Positions 1-10,040 of a stretch of DNA of 64,000 nucleotides are shown here, in pieces (position 1 is the stretch's first letter; each line of letters starts with the position of its first letter). The stretch is taken from positions 806,001 through 870,000 of the forward strand of contig CP088295.1 in the NCBI GenBank assembly GCA_024666565.1. The letters run 5' to 3'. The notes below the pieces were generated by a model. It worked only from the letters and a program-made list of their open reading frames with translations. It had not been told where the DNA came from and made no database searches. The position numbers and the translations under genes are program-made. The stretch is from Svornostia abyssi (GTDB taxonomy: Bacteria > Actinomycetota > Thermoleophilia > Solirubrobacterales > Solirubrobacteraceae).

Positions 1-99
1 GGTCGTCTCCGGCATCAGCTCGGCGCCTGCGGCGCGGTCGGCTGCTCGTGCGGCCTCTTCGGAGAACGTCCCGGCGGGCCCGAGGTAGGCGACTCTCAC
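1..99 (-). CDS. pheA: Prephenate dehydratase, N-terminal fragment cut by window edge
   Basis: Only the first 33 codons are present; the gene runs off the left edge. The GTG start overlaps the stop of the upstream DUF4446 gene as GTGA. The first residues read VRVAYLGPAGTFSEEAA, the classic opening of prephenate dehydratase, which converts prephenate to phenylpyruvate in phenylalanine synthesis. The catalytic TRF motif and ACT domain lie outside the window. The four-base overlap implies translational coupling. The assignment rests on the N-terminal signature alone but that signature is distinctive. Confidence 0.8.
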   Translation of the reverse strand, partial: MRVAYLGPAGTFSEEAARAADRAAGAELMPETT

Positions 100-647
100 G
101 GCGCGGCCGGATCCTCACCGGGGGGCGCGGGCTCGGGCGCGGGCTGCGGGGTGCTCGACCGGGCGAGCCGGATCGCCTCCTCCTCCTCGGGCGAGAGCTG
201 CAGCTCACCCTGCCCGGAGACGACCTGCTTGGCGTACAGGCGAGCCTGGTCGCGATGGTGGATCGACGAGAGGACGACGCCGCACTGGCGGTCGTCGAGC
301 AGCGCGATCGACGTCGACTGCCGGCCGGACATCTCGTTGTACGCGTCGTAGCGCAGGAGCCCGACGCGGGTAACTGCGCCGTCGAGCCGTTCCTCGGCGA
401 CGTCCAGCCGCCGGTCGAGACGTGCCGCAGCGTCAGTGATGAAGGCGTGCAGCGCCTCGAACTCGTGGTGCAGGTGCGCGGCGTGTGAGATGAGATCCTG
501 GGTCCCGTAGTCGCCCAGGACCTGGGTCTGGGCCTGGCGCACCCGCCGCAGCGCGCGCCATTGCACGAGCGCGAGGACCAGGGCGATAAGCGCGACCACG
601 GCCGCGGCGACCGCCACGGCACCGGCGGTGGAGGTGAGATCGTCCAT
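96..647 (-). CDS. DUF4446 family membrane-anchored protein
   Basis: A 183-residue protein with one N-terminal membrane segment (about residues 6-28), then a basic coiled-coil-like stretch and a compact domain around GLLRYDAYNEMSGRQSTSIALLDD. That block (RYDA.....GG/GRQS.S.ALLD) is the hallmark of the DUF4446 family found in Firmicutes and Actinomycetota. The tail is rich in Pro and Glu and looks disordered. Function of the family is unknown. It is followed by pheA with a GTGA overlap and preceded, 39 bases away, by the CARDB gene on the same strand, so the three may be co-transcribed. Confidence 0.75.
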   Translation of the reverse strand: MDDLTSTAGAVAVAAAVVALIALVLALVQWRALRRVRQAQTQVLGDYGTQDLISHAAHLHHEFEALHAFITDAAARLDRRLDVAEERLDGAVTRVGLLRYDAYNEMSGRQSTSIALLDDRQCGVVLSSIHHRDQARLYAKQVVSGQGELQLSPEEEEAIRLARSSTPQPAPEPAPPGEDPAAP

Positions 648-686
648 CGCCTGCGGACGGTAGCGAGCGCGCGGGCGGCGCGACGG

Positions 687-1808
687 CTACCGGGTGAACA
701 GCGCCGTGTACTCCTGCTTGTTGTTGTCGACCTTCTCCTCGCCGGGGACCTTCAGGACCTCGACGGTGATCGTGGCGGGCGTGCCGATCGGCGGCGCCTG
801 GCCCAGCGGGACGGCCACCTCGGCCTCGGCCCCGGCGGTCGTCTGATCGACGGTCTTCGTGGCGCTGATCGACTTGCCCGTCTGCGGCTTCACGGTCACC
901 CGGACGCGGACGTTCTGCTCGTTGTTCTCGCCCTGGTTGGCGAACTTCACGTTGAAGGTCGGGTTGCCGCTGGCGGGCACGCGGTTCGCGGTGCCGCCGG
1001 GCTGCAGCGTGACGTCGCCGACCGTGGTGCTGACGATGCCGTGGCCGTGCAGGCCGGGGGCGATGTCCTGGTCCTCGGCGTTCGCGTCCTCGTTCGTGCT
1101 CTCGCCGGCAGCGCCGCCGATGCGATCCGCGACGGTCGAGGGATTCAGCCAACTGAGGCTCGTGACGACGCGGCTGTCCGTCACGCGCTGGTCGATCTCC
1201 TGGTCAGAGAGCGCCTCGCCGACGAACGGCACCACACGCTGGGACCACACGATGTCCGACGCGAGCAGTTTCTCCATCTGGCCGGAGATCTGGCTGGTCG
1301 CCTCCTCGGCCGCGGCACGTTCACTCCCCCGCGCTGTCGGGACCTTCTGGGCCACCCGCGAGATTGCCTCCTCGCGGAACTGGAGGGACAGCAGCAGGTT
1401 CGCCTGCGCGGCCTCCATCTCCCCGGGCACGGACAGGTCGCGCGCCGACTGGACCTGCTTCTCGGCCTGGGCGCGCAGCGAGTTCAGCTCGGTCTGCTGG
1501 TCGACGGGCGAGAGGTCGCTCTGCACGAGCGTCTCGAAGAACGCCTTCGACGTCTCGCCGGACTCCTGCGCGAGACCGGTGACGTCGCGGTTGTAGTCCT
1601 TCAGCGCGTTCTCCTTGCGGCTGTCCAGGCAGCCGCGGACCCCGAAGAACAGCAGCAGGAGCACGAGCAGGCCGATGCCCGCCGCGACGGCGCGGCGCAC
1701 GAGCAGCTGCTGGTGATCGGGCATGCCGCCGCCACCGGAGCCAGGGGCGGGCCGGCGGGCGCGGGTCTGCTGGGTGCGGGGCTCATCGCCCTCGTCAAAG
1801 AACGACAC
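687..1808 (-). CDS. Membrane-anchored CARDB-domain protein
   Basis: About 373 residues from the GTG at 1808 (VSFFDEGDEPRT...); an upstream GTG at 1844 would add 12 residues. After a Pro/Arg-rich cytoplasmic segment comes one membrane helix (AAGIGLLVLLLLFFGVRGC), then a helical region with CLDSRKENALKDYN, and a C-terminal beta domain (THNPTFNVKFANQGENNE-like block, about residues 275-370) that fits a CARDB adhesion/Ig-like fold. Proteins with this order of parts are common in Solirubrobacterales; I know of no assigned function. It diverges from the kinase gene at 1947. Confidence 0.6.
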   Translation of the reverse strand: MSFFDEGDEPRTQQTRARRPAPGSGGGGMPDHQQLLVRRAVAAGIGLLVLLLLFFGVRGCLDSRKENALKDYNRDVTGLAQESGETSKAFFETLVQSDLSPVDQQTELNSLRAQAEKQVQSARDLSVPGEMEAAQANLLLSLQFREEAISRVAQKVPTARGSERAAAEEATSQISGQMEKLLASDIVWSQRVVPFVGEALSDQEIDQRVTDSRVVTSLSWLNPSTVADRIGGAAGESTNEDANAEDQDIAPGLHGHGIVSTTVGDVTLQPGGTANRVPASGNPTFNVKFANQGENNEQNVRVRVTVKPQTGKSISATKTVDQTTAGAEAEVAVPLGQAPPIGTPATITVEVLKVPGEEKVDNNKQEYTALFTR

Positions 1809-1892
1809 GAAGACGCTCCGGGCGGAGGGAAAGAAGGCGCGCACTATCCCCGAGGGAAGTCATGCACCATGCAAGTTTGCCGTCACCGTCGG

Positions 1893-1918
1893 TCTTCCTG
1901 CCTCAAATGGCAGGAAGA
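1893..1918. promoter_or_regulatory. Perfect 10-bp inverted repeat between divergent genes
   Basis: TCTTCCTGCC and GGCAGGAAGA form a perfect 10-bp stem around the loop TCAAAT. It lies between the divergent CARDB (minus) and kinase (plus) genes, 29 bases before the kinase start. There is no T-run on either side, so an operator or leader hairpin is more likely than a terminator. No regulator can be named. Confidence 0.4.
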
Positions 1919-1946
1919 AGGGGTCTGGGGGCGAAGCTGAGAGCCG

Positions 1947-3765
<1,819 letters not shown>

Positions 3766-3787
3766 CGCCGGACTACGATCCCCAGCC

Positions 3788-4567
3788 ATGAGCGTCCTGC
3801 GCAATCTCGAACGCACGCTCTCCGAGCTGGTCGAAGGCACCTTCGGCCGCGTGTTCCGCTCCGAGGTGCGGCCGGTCGAGCTCGCCCGCAAGCTCGTGCG
3901 GGAGATGGACGACCACAAGACGGTCTCGCTCTCGCGCACGTACGTGCCGAACGAGTACGTCATCTACCTCTCTGAGGCCGATCGCGCGAAGTACGAGGGC
4001 GTGGAGCAGGAGGTCTCCGGCGAGCTGTGCGCGTACCTGCTCGAGCACGCGCGGCGGGAGAAGCTCGCGCTTGTCGCTCGTCCCGTGGTCGAGTTCCGTA
4101 CGGACAGCCGGCTGTCGCTGGGGGAATTCGGCATCCAGGCGCGACTGGTGCGACCGGCGGAGCCCGAGGCCGCTGCGGGAGGGCCGGCGGCGGTGCAGGC
4201 CGACCATGGCCACACGATGGTCTACTCGACCGCGGACCGCGTGCGGGGCCCCGTGGAGGCCGCGCAGGCCGGCCGTGCGGCGCCCGCGAAGCCCCTGCTG
4301 CTGGCCGAGGGCCGCCGCCACGTCGTCCCGCCCGGCGGTGCGCTGCTGGGCCGCAGCCGCGATTGCGACGTCGTCCTTTCGGACCCGAACGTCTCCCGTC
4401 ACCACGCCGAAGTACGGCCCGGCGGCGAGACCGGGTGGACCGTGCGGGACCTCGGTTCCACGAACGGCGTGCGTGTCAACGGCCGCGATATCCGCGGGGA
4501 GCACCCGCTGCACGCCGGGGACCAGCTCGAGCTGGGGACCGCGCCGGTCACGTTCGATCTGACGTAG
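3788..4567 (+). CDS. fhaA: FhaA-like protein: DUF3662 plus FHA domain
   Basis: 259 residues. The N-terminal 120 residues (SVLRNLERTLSELVEGTFGR...) match the DUF3662 domain that defines mycobacterial FhaA. A Pro/Ala linker leads to a C-terminal forkhead-associated domain at about 180-258 with the phosphothreonine-binding signatures GRSRDCDVVL, SRHHAE and DLGSTNGVRVNG. FhaA reads kinase phosphorylation and, in mycobacteria, binds MurJ and restrains peptidoglycan synthesis; the neighbouring kinase, phosphatase and FtsW/PBP genes agree with that role here. The ATG is 22 bases after the corrected kinase stop. Confidence 0.9.
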   Translation: MSVLRNLERTLSELVEGTFGRVFRSEVRPVELARKLVREMDDHKTVSLSRTYVPNEYVIYLSEADRAKYEGVEQEVSGELCAYLLEHARREKLALVARPVVEFRTDSRLSLGEFGIQARLVRPAEPEAAAGGPAAVQADHGHTMVYSTADRVRGPVEAAQAGRAAPAKPLLLAEGRRHVVPPGGALLGRSRDCDVVLSDPNVSRHHAEVRPGGETGWTVRDLGSTNGVRVNGRDIRGEHPLHAGDQLELGTAPVTFDLT

Positions 4568-4717
4568 CGCTGCCACGAGACAGCGGAGGCTCTGCAACAA
4601 GACTGCGCAGAAGCGGGACACGTGCTGACCCCGTGATGAGGTGGCCGCCCGTGCTGCCGCGGCTGCGGCGCGGAACTCCCTGTGCGGCGCGGGTCGAAGG
4701 CCGCGTGATCCCGCGGT

Positions 4718-5308
4718 ATGGTCACGCGCGTGGCACTGACCACGGAACCGGGCGAACGGCTGCACCCGCTGACGGTGGACGACTACCACCGCATGGTCGA
4801 GGTTGGCATCCTCATGGAGGACGACCCGGTGGAGCTGCTGGAGGGGGCGCTGGTCGAAGTGGCGCCTGAGGGGCCCGCGCACGCGACGGTGTTCGCGGAT
4901 CTCAACCGGTACCTCGTCATGGGACTGCCCGACGAGGACGCACTGCTCGTCCGCGTCGGCTCTCCGCTGACGTTCCGTCCGCACTCCGAGCCGCAGCCGG
5001 ACTTCTCGATCGTCGACCGGGCGGCCTCGACATTCACCGAGCACCCAGTGGGCGCGCACCTCGTCGTTGAGGTCTCGTACTCGTCACGCCGCATCGACCG
5101 CGGGCGCAAGGCCCGCATCTACGCCAGGGCGGGCATCCGGGAGTACTGGATCCTCGATCTCGTGGACTGGGCCGTCGAGGTGCGGACGGATCCCGGCGAG
5201 GACGGATACGCCACCACGCGGGTGGTGCGTGCGCCGGAACAGGTGATCTGCGGGACGGTCGATCTCCCGCCGCTGGACCTCGCGGCGCTGTTCTCCGACC
5301 AGCGCTGA
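4718..5308 (+). CDS. Uma2-family (DUF820) endonuclease-like protein
   Basis: 196 residues. The Uma2 pattern is clear: a start region with LTVDDYHRM, a PDF aspartate (QPDFSIVD), then VVEVS with the second acid and a lysine in GRKARIYARAGIREYWILDL. Together these form a PD-(D/E)XK nuclease core. Biological roles of Uma2 proteins are unsettled. It sits between fhaA and fhaB with 150 and 47 bases of spacing, in an otherwise tightly packed cluster, which suggests an inserted accessory gene with its own promoter. The start could also be the GTG at 4730. Confidence 0.85.
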   Translation: MVTRVALTTEPGERLHPLTVDDYHRMVEVGILMEDDPVELLEGALVEVAPEGPAHATVFADLNRYLVMGLPDEDALLVRVGSPLTFRPHSEPQPDFSIVDRAASTFTEHPVGAHLVVEVSYSSRRIDRGRKARIYARAGIREYWILDLVDWAVEVRTDPGEDGYATTRVVRAPEQVICGTVDLPPLDLAALFSDQR

Positions 5309-5355
5309 TCGCGCTCGCACACGGGTTCCGGCGGGCGATCCGCGAAGATGCACTC

Positions 5356-5862
5356 GTGGTCGAGCCCGCCTCTGTCGCGCTGAAGTTCGCCTTCCTGGCG
5401 ATCCTGTACCTGTTCCTGCTCTGGGTGGCGCGCAGCGCGCTGAAGGATCTGCGCCGCGGGACGGTCGCCGGCGGGATGGCGGTGGCACCCGGCCACGACC
5501 GCGCGCCGGCCGCTTCGCCGGACGCCACAGGCCTGCACTCCGCCGCCCAGGGCGTCGGCATCGGCGGCGACACGCCGCGGCTCGTCGTGACGTCCGTCCC
5601 CGGGCACCAGCCGGGCGCCGCGTACGATCTGGTCGGTGACTGCACCCTGGGCCGCGGCGACGTGGAGATCCACCTGGAGGACCCGTTCGCCTCGGGCCGC
5701 CACGCGCGCCTGACGCGACAGGGACATGTCATCGTGCTGGAGGATCTCGGCTCGACGAACGGGACGTACCTGAACGAGGAACCGGTTCAGGGCCCCCAGC
5801 CGCTGCACCCCGGAGATCGCATCCGCATCGGCGACTCCGTGTTCACCTTCGAGGACTCGTGA
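5356..5862 (+). CDS. fhaB: FhaB-like protein: membrane anchor plus FHA domain
   Basis: 168 residues from a GTG start. One N-terminal membrane helix (KFAFLAILYLFLLWVARSA) is followed by a linker and an FHA domain at about 75-166 with LGRGDVEIHLEDPFASGRHARL and EDLGSTNGTYLNE. This is the mycobacterial FhaB/FipA layout, where the protein binds phosphorylated partners at the septum. Here the usual binding-loop serine-arginine-histidine is present as SGRHA. It precedes the PP2C gene as in other Actinomycetota. Confidence 0.88.
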   Translation: MVEPASVALKFAFLAILYLFLLWVARSALKDLRRGTVAGGMAVAPGHDRAPAASPDATGLHSAAQGVGIGGDTPRLVVTSVPGHQPGAAYDLVGDCTLGRGDVEIHLEDPFASGRHARLTRQGHVIVLEDLGSTNGTYLNEEPVQGPQPLHPGDRIRIGDSVFTFEDS

Positions 5863-5899
5863 CCATCCAGCTGCCCGCAACCGCCGCTCCGAACTCCTG

Positions 5900-7135
5900 A
5901 TGCTGCGCGTCAGCGAGTACGCGTCGGTGACCGACACCGGCCGGCAGCGCCGCGCCAACGAGGACGCGCTCTTCGCGCGCACCCCCGTGTTCGTCGTGGC
6001 CGACGGCATGGGCGGTGCGCAGGCCGGCGAGGTCGCGTCGAACGCGGCCGTCGAGGCGTTCGGCGAGGGACTGCCCGAGACGACTCCGGAGCAGGCGCTC
6101 GCCGAGGTCATCCGCACCGCGAACGCGCGCATCCACGAGATGTCTCGCGCCGACGTCCACCGGGCAGGGATGGGCACCACCGTCACCGCTGCCCACGTCG
6201 GGGAGCACGACATCGCGGTCGCGCACGTCGGCGATTCGCGCGCGTACCGCTGGCGGGCCGGGGAGCTCGAGCGCCTCACCGAGGACCACTCGCTGGTGGA
6301 GGAGCTGCGTCGCCAGGGCAAGCTCACCGCCGAAGAGGCCGAGGAGCACCCGCAGCGGTCGATCATCACACGCGCGCTCGGCCCGGAGCCCGAGGTCGAG
6401 GTCGACACCGCGTCGTGGCGCGCGCAGGCCGGCGACCTCTACCTGCTCTGCAGTGACGGCCTCACCTCGATGATCAGCGAGAGCGAGGTCGCGGCGGTGC
6501 TCACCGACACGGCGGACGCCGAGCCCCTGGAGCGGGTCGCGCGGCGCCTCGTGGCGGCCGCGAACGACGCCGGCGGGCGGGACAACATCACCGTGGTCCT
6601 GTTCCGGATCGAGGAGGTCCCCGGCGGCGCGACGGGCGAGGGCTGGGGCGACGACCAGGCGACGATCGCCGGGGACGACGCGCCGACCGCCGCGCAGGTC
6701 CGCGCCGCGGTCGAGGACGCCGACTCCGCCGCGCAGGAGCGCGCTGCCGCCGAGCAGGCCCGGCGATTGCAGCCGCGGGCGCCGGACGCGCCCGCACCCG
6801 ACCAGACGCTGGGAAGCAGCCGCAGGCGCAGGGTCCTCATCGCCCTGGGCGTCGCGCTGTTCCTCGGGATCCCGCTCCTGTTCGGCGCGTACGCCGCGTC
6901 GCAGGCGGTCTACTTCGTGGGCAGCGACGACGGCTTCGTCGCCATGTACCGCGGCCTGCCGTACGAGCTGCCGTTCGGGCTGGACCTCTACACGCTGAAC
7001 TACACGAGCGGCGTGCCCGTCGACGCGGTCACCGAGTCGCGCCAGGAGGAGTTGCTCGACCACTCGCTGCGGTCGCGCGAGGACGCCGCGGACCTCGTCA
7101 ACCAGCTCGAAAGAGGGCAGATCGCCGGGTCATGA
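5900..7135 (+). CDS. pstP: PP2C-type Ser/Thr phosphatase, membrane-anchored (PstP/Stp)
   Basis: 411 residues. The PPM fold shows RRANEDAL, VADGMGGAQAGEVAS (metal-binding Asp), HVGDSRAYRW, LCSDGLTSM and GGRDNITVVLF, all in order within the first 240 residues. A membrane helix (VLIALGVALFLGIPLLFGAYA) follows a charged linker and leads to an external tail. This is the mycobacterial PstP architecture; the enzyme reverses phosphorylation by the neighbouring kinases. Its stop is 37 bases downstream of nothing but a short spacer: the ATGA at 7132 begins the first of two matching 86-base spacers. Confidence 0.92.
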   Translation: MLRVSEYASVTDTGRQRRANEDALFARTPVFVVADGMGGAQAGEVASNAAVEAFGEGLPETTPEQALAEVIRTANARIHEMSRADVHRAGMGTTVTAAHVGEHDIAVAHVGDSRAYRWRAGELERLTEDHSLVEELRRQGKLTAEEAEEHPQRSIITRALGPEPEVEVDTASWRAQAGDLYLLCSDGLTSMISESEVAAVLTDTADAEPLERVARRLVAAANDAGGRDNITVVLFRIEEVPGGATGEGWGDDQATIAGDDAPTAAQVRAAVEDADSAAQERAAAEQARRLQPRAPDAPAPDQTLGSSRRRRVLIALGVALFLGIPLLFGAYAASQAVYFVGSDDGFVAMYRGLPYELPFGLDLYTLNYTSGVPVDAVTESRQEELLDHSLRSREDAADLVNQLERGQIAGS

Positions 7136-7217
7136 GCGCGCCGAACTCCTCGCCTGGCGGCTCGGATTCGGTCGCGACAACTCGCCTGCGGCTCCTTCTC
7201 GCGTGGCGGTGGCGGTC
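7132..7217 (+). repeat. 86-base structured spacer, copy 1
   Basis: Exactly 86 bases separate the ATGA at the phosphatase stop from the ATGAGC start of ftsW. It contains CTCGCCTGGCGGCTC, then a related CTCGCCTGCGGCTCC followed by TTCTCGC. Copy 2 at 9955 has the same length and order. The second unit lies in a potential hairpin, CGCGACAA/TTCTCGCG with one mismatch. The ATG also opens a 29-codon ORF ending in the TGA that overlaps the ftsW start, but the repeat lies in a different frame from copy 2, so it looks non-coding. Confidence 0.6.
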
Positions 7218-8528
7218 ATGAGCGCTCGGAATCGTGAGCTCTTCGCGCTGATCCCTGCGTCACTGCTCGTGACGGTGGGCTTCGCCGCGGTCTTCATCCA
7301 GGAGGACGAGCTGATCAGCGATGCGTCGCTGACCTACGGCGGCGTGTTCCTCGGGCTGTGCTTCGTCGCGCACCTCATCATCCGCGCGACGCTGCCGGAC
7401 GCGGACCCGTACCTCTTCCCGCTCGTCGCGCTGCTCGCGTGCTTCGGGCTGGTGATGATCTACCGGATCGACGAGACCCTCGCGCGCGAGCAGGCGCAGT
7501 GGTTCGTGATCGGACTCCTCGTCTTCGCCGCGACGATCCTGCTGCTGCGCCGCGACTACCGCGTGCTCGAGCGCTACCGGTACACGATCGCGCTCGTCGG
7601 GATCGTCCTGCTCCTGCTCCCGCGCGTGCCGGGCATCGGCGCGCAGGTCAACGGCGCGTACCTCGGGATCGACCTCGGGCCGATCGCGTTCCAGCCCGCC
7701 GAGCTGGCCAAGATCTGCATCATCATCTTCCTGGCCTCGTACCTGCGCGACACGCGGCAGGTGCTCGTGCAGGGGGCGCGGCGCTTCGCGGGCATCACGT
7801 TCCCGCCGCTGAAGCATCTCGGGCCGCTGCTCGTGGTGTGGGGCGCGGCGATGGTCCTGCTGGTGTTCATCCGCGACCTCGGCTCGTCGCTCATGTTCTT
7901 CGGGGCGTTCCTGGCGATCCTCTACGTGGCGACCGACCGCGCGTCGTTCGTCGTGATCGGGTTCTCGATGTTCGCGTTCGGCGCGTGGTTCTTCGCGTCG
8001 ACGGTCGGCCACGTCGCGGATCGCATCGACGCGTGGCAGCACCCGTTCGACGACGAGCTGTACGAGCAGGTCGGCGGCAGCTACCAGATCGCGCAGTCCC
8101 TCTTCGCGCAGGCCGACGGCGGCGTCGCGGGCGCCGGGTTCGGGCAGGCGCTGATCGAGACGTCGAACGGCAGCCCGATCCTCCCCGCCGCGCAGACCGA
8201 CCTCATCTACGCGCTCATCACCAACGAGCTCGGCCTGGCCGGGGCGTGCGGCGTGCTGGTGGTCTACCTGCTCGTCACCGAGCGCGGCATGCGGATCGCG
8301 ATGCTCGCCCAGGACTCGTTCAGCACGCTGCTCGCCGCCGGGCTTGCCGCCGTCTTCGCGCTGCAGGTGTTCGTCATCGTCGGCGGCGTCGTGAAGCTCA
8401 TCCCGCTCACCGGCGTGACGCTGCCGTTCATCAGCTACGGCGGCTCGTCGATCGTGGCGAACTTCATCCTCGTCGCGCTGCTGCTGCTCATCTCCGACCG
8501 TGCGCGGCGGGAGGCGGCCGGGAGATGA
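7218..8528 (+). CDS. FtsW/RodA/SpoVE family peptidoglycan polymerase
   Basis: 436 residues from ATG 7218 (a GTG at 7203 is possible). It has about ten hydrophobic spans and the family signature near the C-terminus, KLIPLTGVTLPFISYGGSS. SEDS proteins polymerise lipid II into glycan strands and work with a class B PBP, which is the next gene with a four-base overlap (GATGA). In mycobacteria this position is occupied by rodA with pbpA; FtsW cannot be excluded from sequence alone. It acts in the cytoplasmic membrane at growth sites. Confidence 0.92.
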   Translation: MSARNRELFALIPASLLVTVGFAAVFIQEDELISDASLTYGGVFLGLCFVAHLIIRATLPDADPYLFPLVALLACFGLVMIYRIDETLAREQAQWFVIGLLVFAATILLLRRDYRVLERYRYTIALVGIVLLLLPRVPGIGAQVNGAYLGIDLGPIAFQPAELAKICIIIFLASYLRDTRQVLVQGARRFAGITFPPLKHLGPLLVVWGAAMVLLVFIRDLGSSLMFFGAFLAILYVATDRASFVVIGFSMFAFGAWFFASTVGHVADRIDAWQHPFDDELYEQVGGSYQIAQSLFAQADGGVAGAGFGQALIETSNGSPILPAAQTDLIYALITNELGLAGACGVLVVYLLVTERGMRIAMLAQDSFSTLLAAGLAAVFALQVFVIVGGVVKLIPLTGVTLPFISYGGSSIVANFILVALLLLISDRARREAAGR

Positions 8529-9958
8529 ACAAGCCCATCTACCGGGTCTACCTCGTGGTGGTCGTCCTGTTCGCCCTGCTCGTGGCGTGGACGTCGCGGT
8601 GGACCGTCTTCGAGGCCGAGGCGCTGCGCGACAACGCCAAGAACCGCCGCGAGCTGCTCGACCAGCAGCGCATCGACCGCGGGCCGATCCGCGACCGGGA
8701 CGGGAATCTCCTGGCGCGGAGCGTGCCGGGGCCGCAGGACACCTATTCCCGCCGCTACCCGGAGAACCCGCTGTTCCCGCACGCGGTCGGCTACGCGTAC
8801 GTCGACCGCGGCGAGGCCGGGCTCGAGCGCTTCTACAGCGACGCGCTCGTCGGCGACCACGGCGAGATCACGTCGCTGCTCGACCAGTTCCTCGCCCGCA
8901 AGCGGGAGGGCGACGAGCTGCGCACCACGCTGGACCCCGGTGCGCAGCGCGCGGCCCTCGACGCGCTCGGCGGCCGCAAGGGCGCCGTCGTCGTCATGGA
9001 GCCCGACACCGGCAAGGTCCGGGTGCTCGCCAGCGTGCCCGGGTACGACCAGAACGCGATCCGCGACCAGCAGACCTTCGAAGCGCTCAACCGCGACGAG
9101 GAGAACGCGCCGCTGCTGAACCGCGCGACGCAGGCGCTGTACCCGCCGGGCTCCACGTTCAAGGTCGTGACGGCCGCCGCGGCGCTGGACAGCGGGAAGT
9201 TCACGCCCGACTCGACCGTCGACGGCAACAGCGGCAAGGAGATCTCCGGCGTCCCGCTGGCGAACTCGGGAGGCAAGGATTTCGGGCCGATCACCCTCAC
9301 GACGGCCCTCACGAACTCCGTCAACACCGTGTGGGCCGAGGTGGCCGAGGACCTGGGGAAAGGCACGATGGGCGAGTACATGGAACGCTTCGGCTTCGGT
9401 GCCGACCCTCCGATCGATCTCCCGGCCGACGAGAAGGCCCCCAGCGGCGAGTACCGCAACGGGCGCCTGCTCTCGCCGACTTCGCAGTTCGTCGACGTCG
9501 GGCGCATGGCGATTGGCCAGGACAAGCTGCTCGTGACGCCCCTGCAGATGGCCACCGTCGCCGCCACCGTCGCCAACGACGGCAAGCGCATGAAGCCGTG
9601 GCTGATGGAACGGATCGTCGATCCCGACGGGCGGACGCGAGAGGATTCAGATCCCGAGCAGGAGGCCCGGGTGATGAGCGAAACCTCCGCCAAGGAGCTG
9701 CAGCAGATGATGGGCAACGTCGTGCGTGAGGGAACAGGCACCGCCGCTGCGCTGCAGGGCATCGAGGTGGGCGGCAAGACGGGCACCGCGGAGATCGACC
9801 CGGACACGGACCTCAACCAGCCGTGGTTCATCGGCTTCGCGCCGCTCGACGACCCGCAGTACGCGATCGCCGTGACGGTTGAGCGCTCGCAGGGTGGGCA
9901 GGGCGGCACGGTCGCCGCGCCCGTCGCCCAGCGCGTCCTCCAGGAGCTGCTCGGATGA
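8525..9958 (+). CDS. pbpA: Class B penicillin-binding protein (PbpA/FtsI type)
   Basis: 477 residues. A short cytoplasmic start and one membrane helix (YLVVVVLFALLVAWTS) are followed by a small dimerisation region (RGPIRDRDGNLLA) and the transpeptidase domain. Catalytic motifs are STFK (Ser about residue 209), SVN (about 265) and KTGT (about 418). It cross-links peptidoglycan as partner of the adjacent SEDS polymerase; the pair matches mycobacterial rodA-pbpA. The protein is compact, with no PASTA domain, unlike many FtsI/PBP2x. ATG overlaps the ftsW/rodA stop. Confidence 0.92.
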   Translation: MNKPIYRVYLVVVVLFALLVAWTSRWTVFEAEALRDNAKNRRELLDQQRIDRGPIRDRDGNLLARSVPGPQDTYSRRYPENPLFPHAVGYAYVDRGEAGLERFYSDALVGDHGEITSLLDQFLARKREGDELRTTLDPGAQRAALDALGGRKGAVVVMEPDTGKVRVLASVPGYDQNAIRDQQTFEALNRDEENAPLLNRATQALYPPGSTFKVVTAAAALDSGKFTPDSTVDGNSGKEISGVPLANSGGKDFGPITLTTALTNSVNTVWAEVAEDLGKGTMGEYMERFGFGADPPIDLPADEKAPSGEYRNGRLLSPTSQFVDVGRMAIGQDKLLVTPLQMATVAATVANDGKRMKPWLMERIVDPDGRTREDSDPEQEARVMSETSAKELQQMMGNVVREGTGTAAALQGIEVGGKTGTAEIDPDTDLNQPWFIGFAPLDDPQYAIAVTVERSQGGQGGTVAAPVAQRVLQELLG

Positions 9959-10040
9959 GCGTGGAACCCCTCGCCTGGCGGCTCACGGTTCCATTGCGAG
10001 AACTCGCCAGAGGCTCCTTCTCGCCCCACGAGGTTGCCCC
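9955..10040 (+). repeat. 86-base structured spacer, copy 2
   Basis: Again exactly 86 bases from the ATGA at the PBP stop to the ATGAGC kinase start. It carries CTCGCCTGGCGGCTC, then CTCGCCAGAGGCTCC followed by TTCTCGC. The second unit forms the loop of a perfect 7-bp stem, GCGAGAA/TTCTCGC. Between the blocks the sequence differs from copy 1 by small compensating indels that leave total length unchanged. Confidence 0.6.

Noticed and set aside
7132..7221. 29-codon ORFs spanning the two 86-base spacers (also 9955-10044)
   Set aside because: Their proteins are unrelated because the shared DNA blocks fall in different frames, so sequence is conserved as DNA or RNA, not as peptide.
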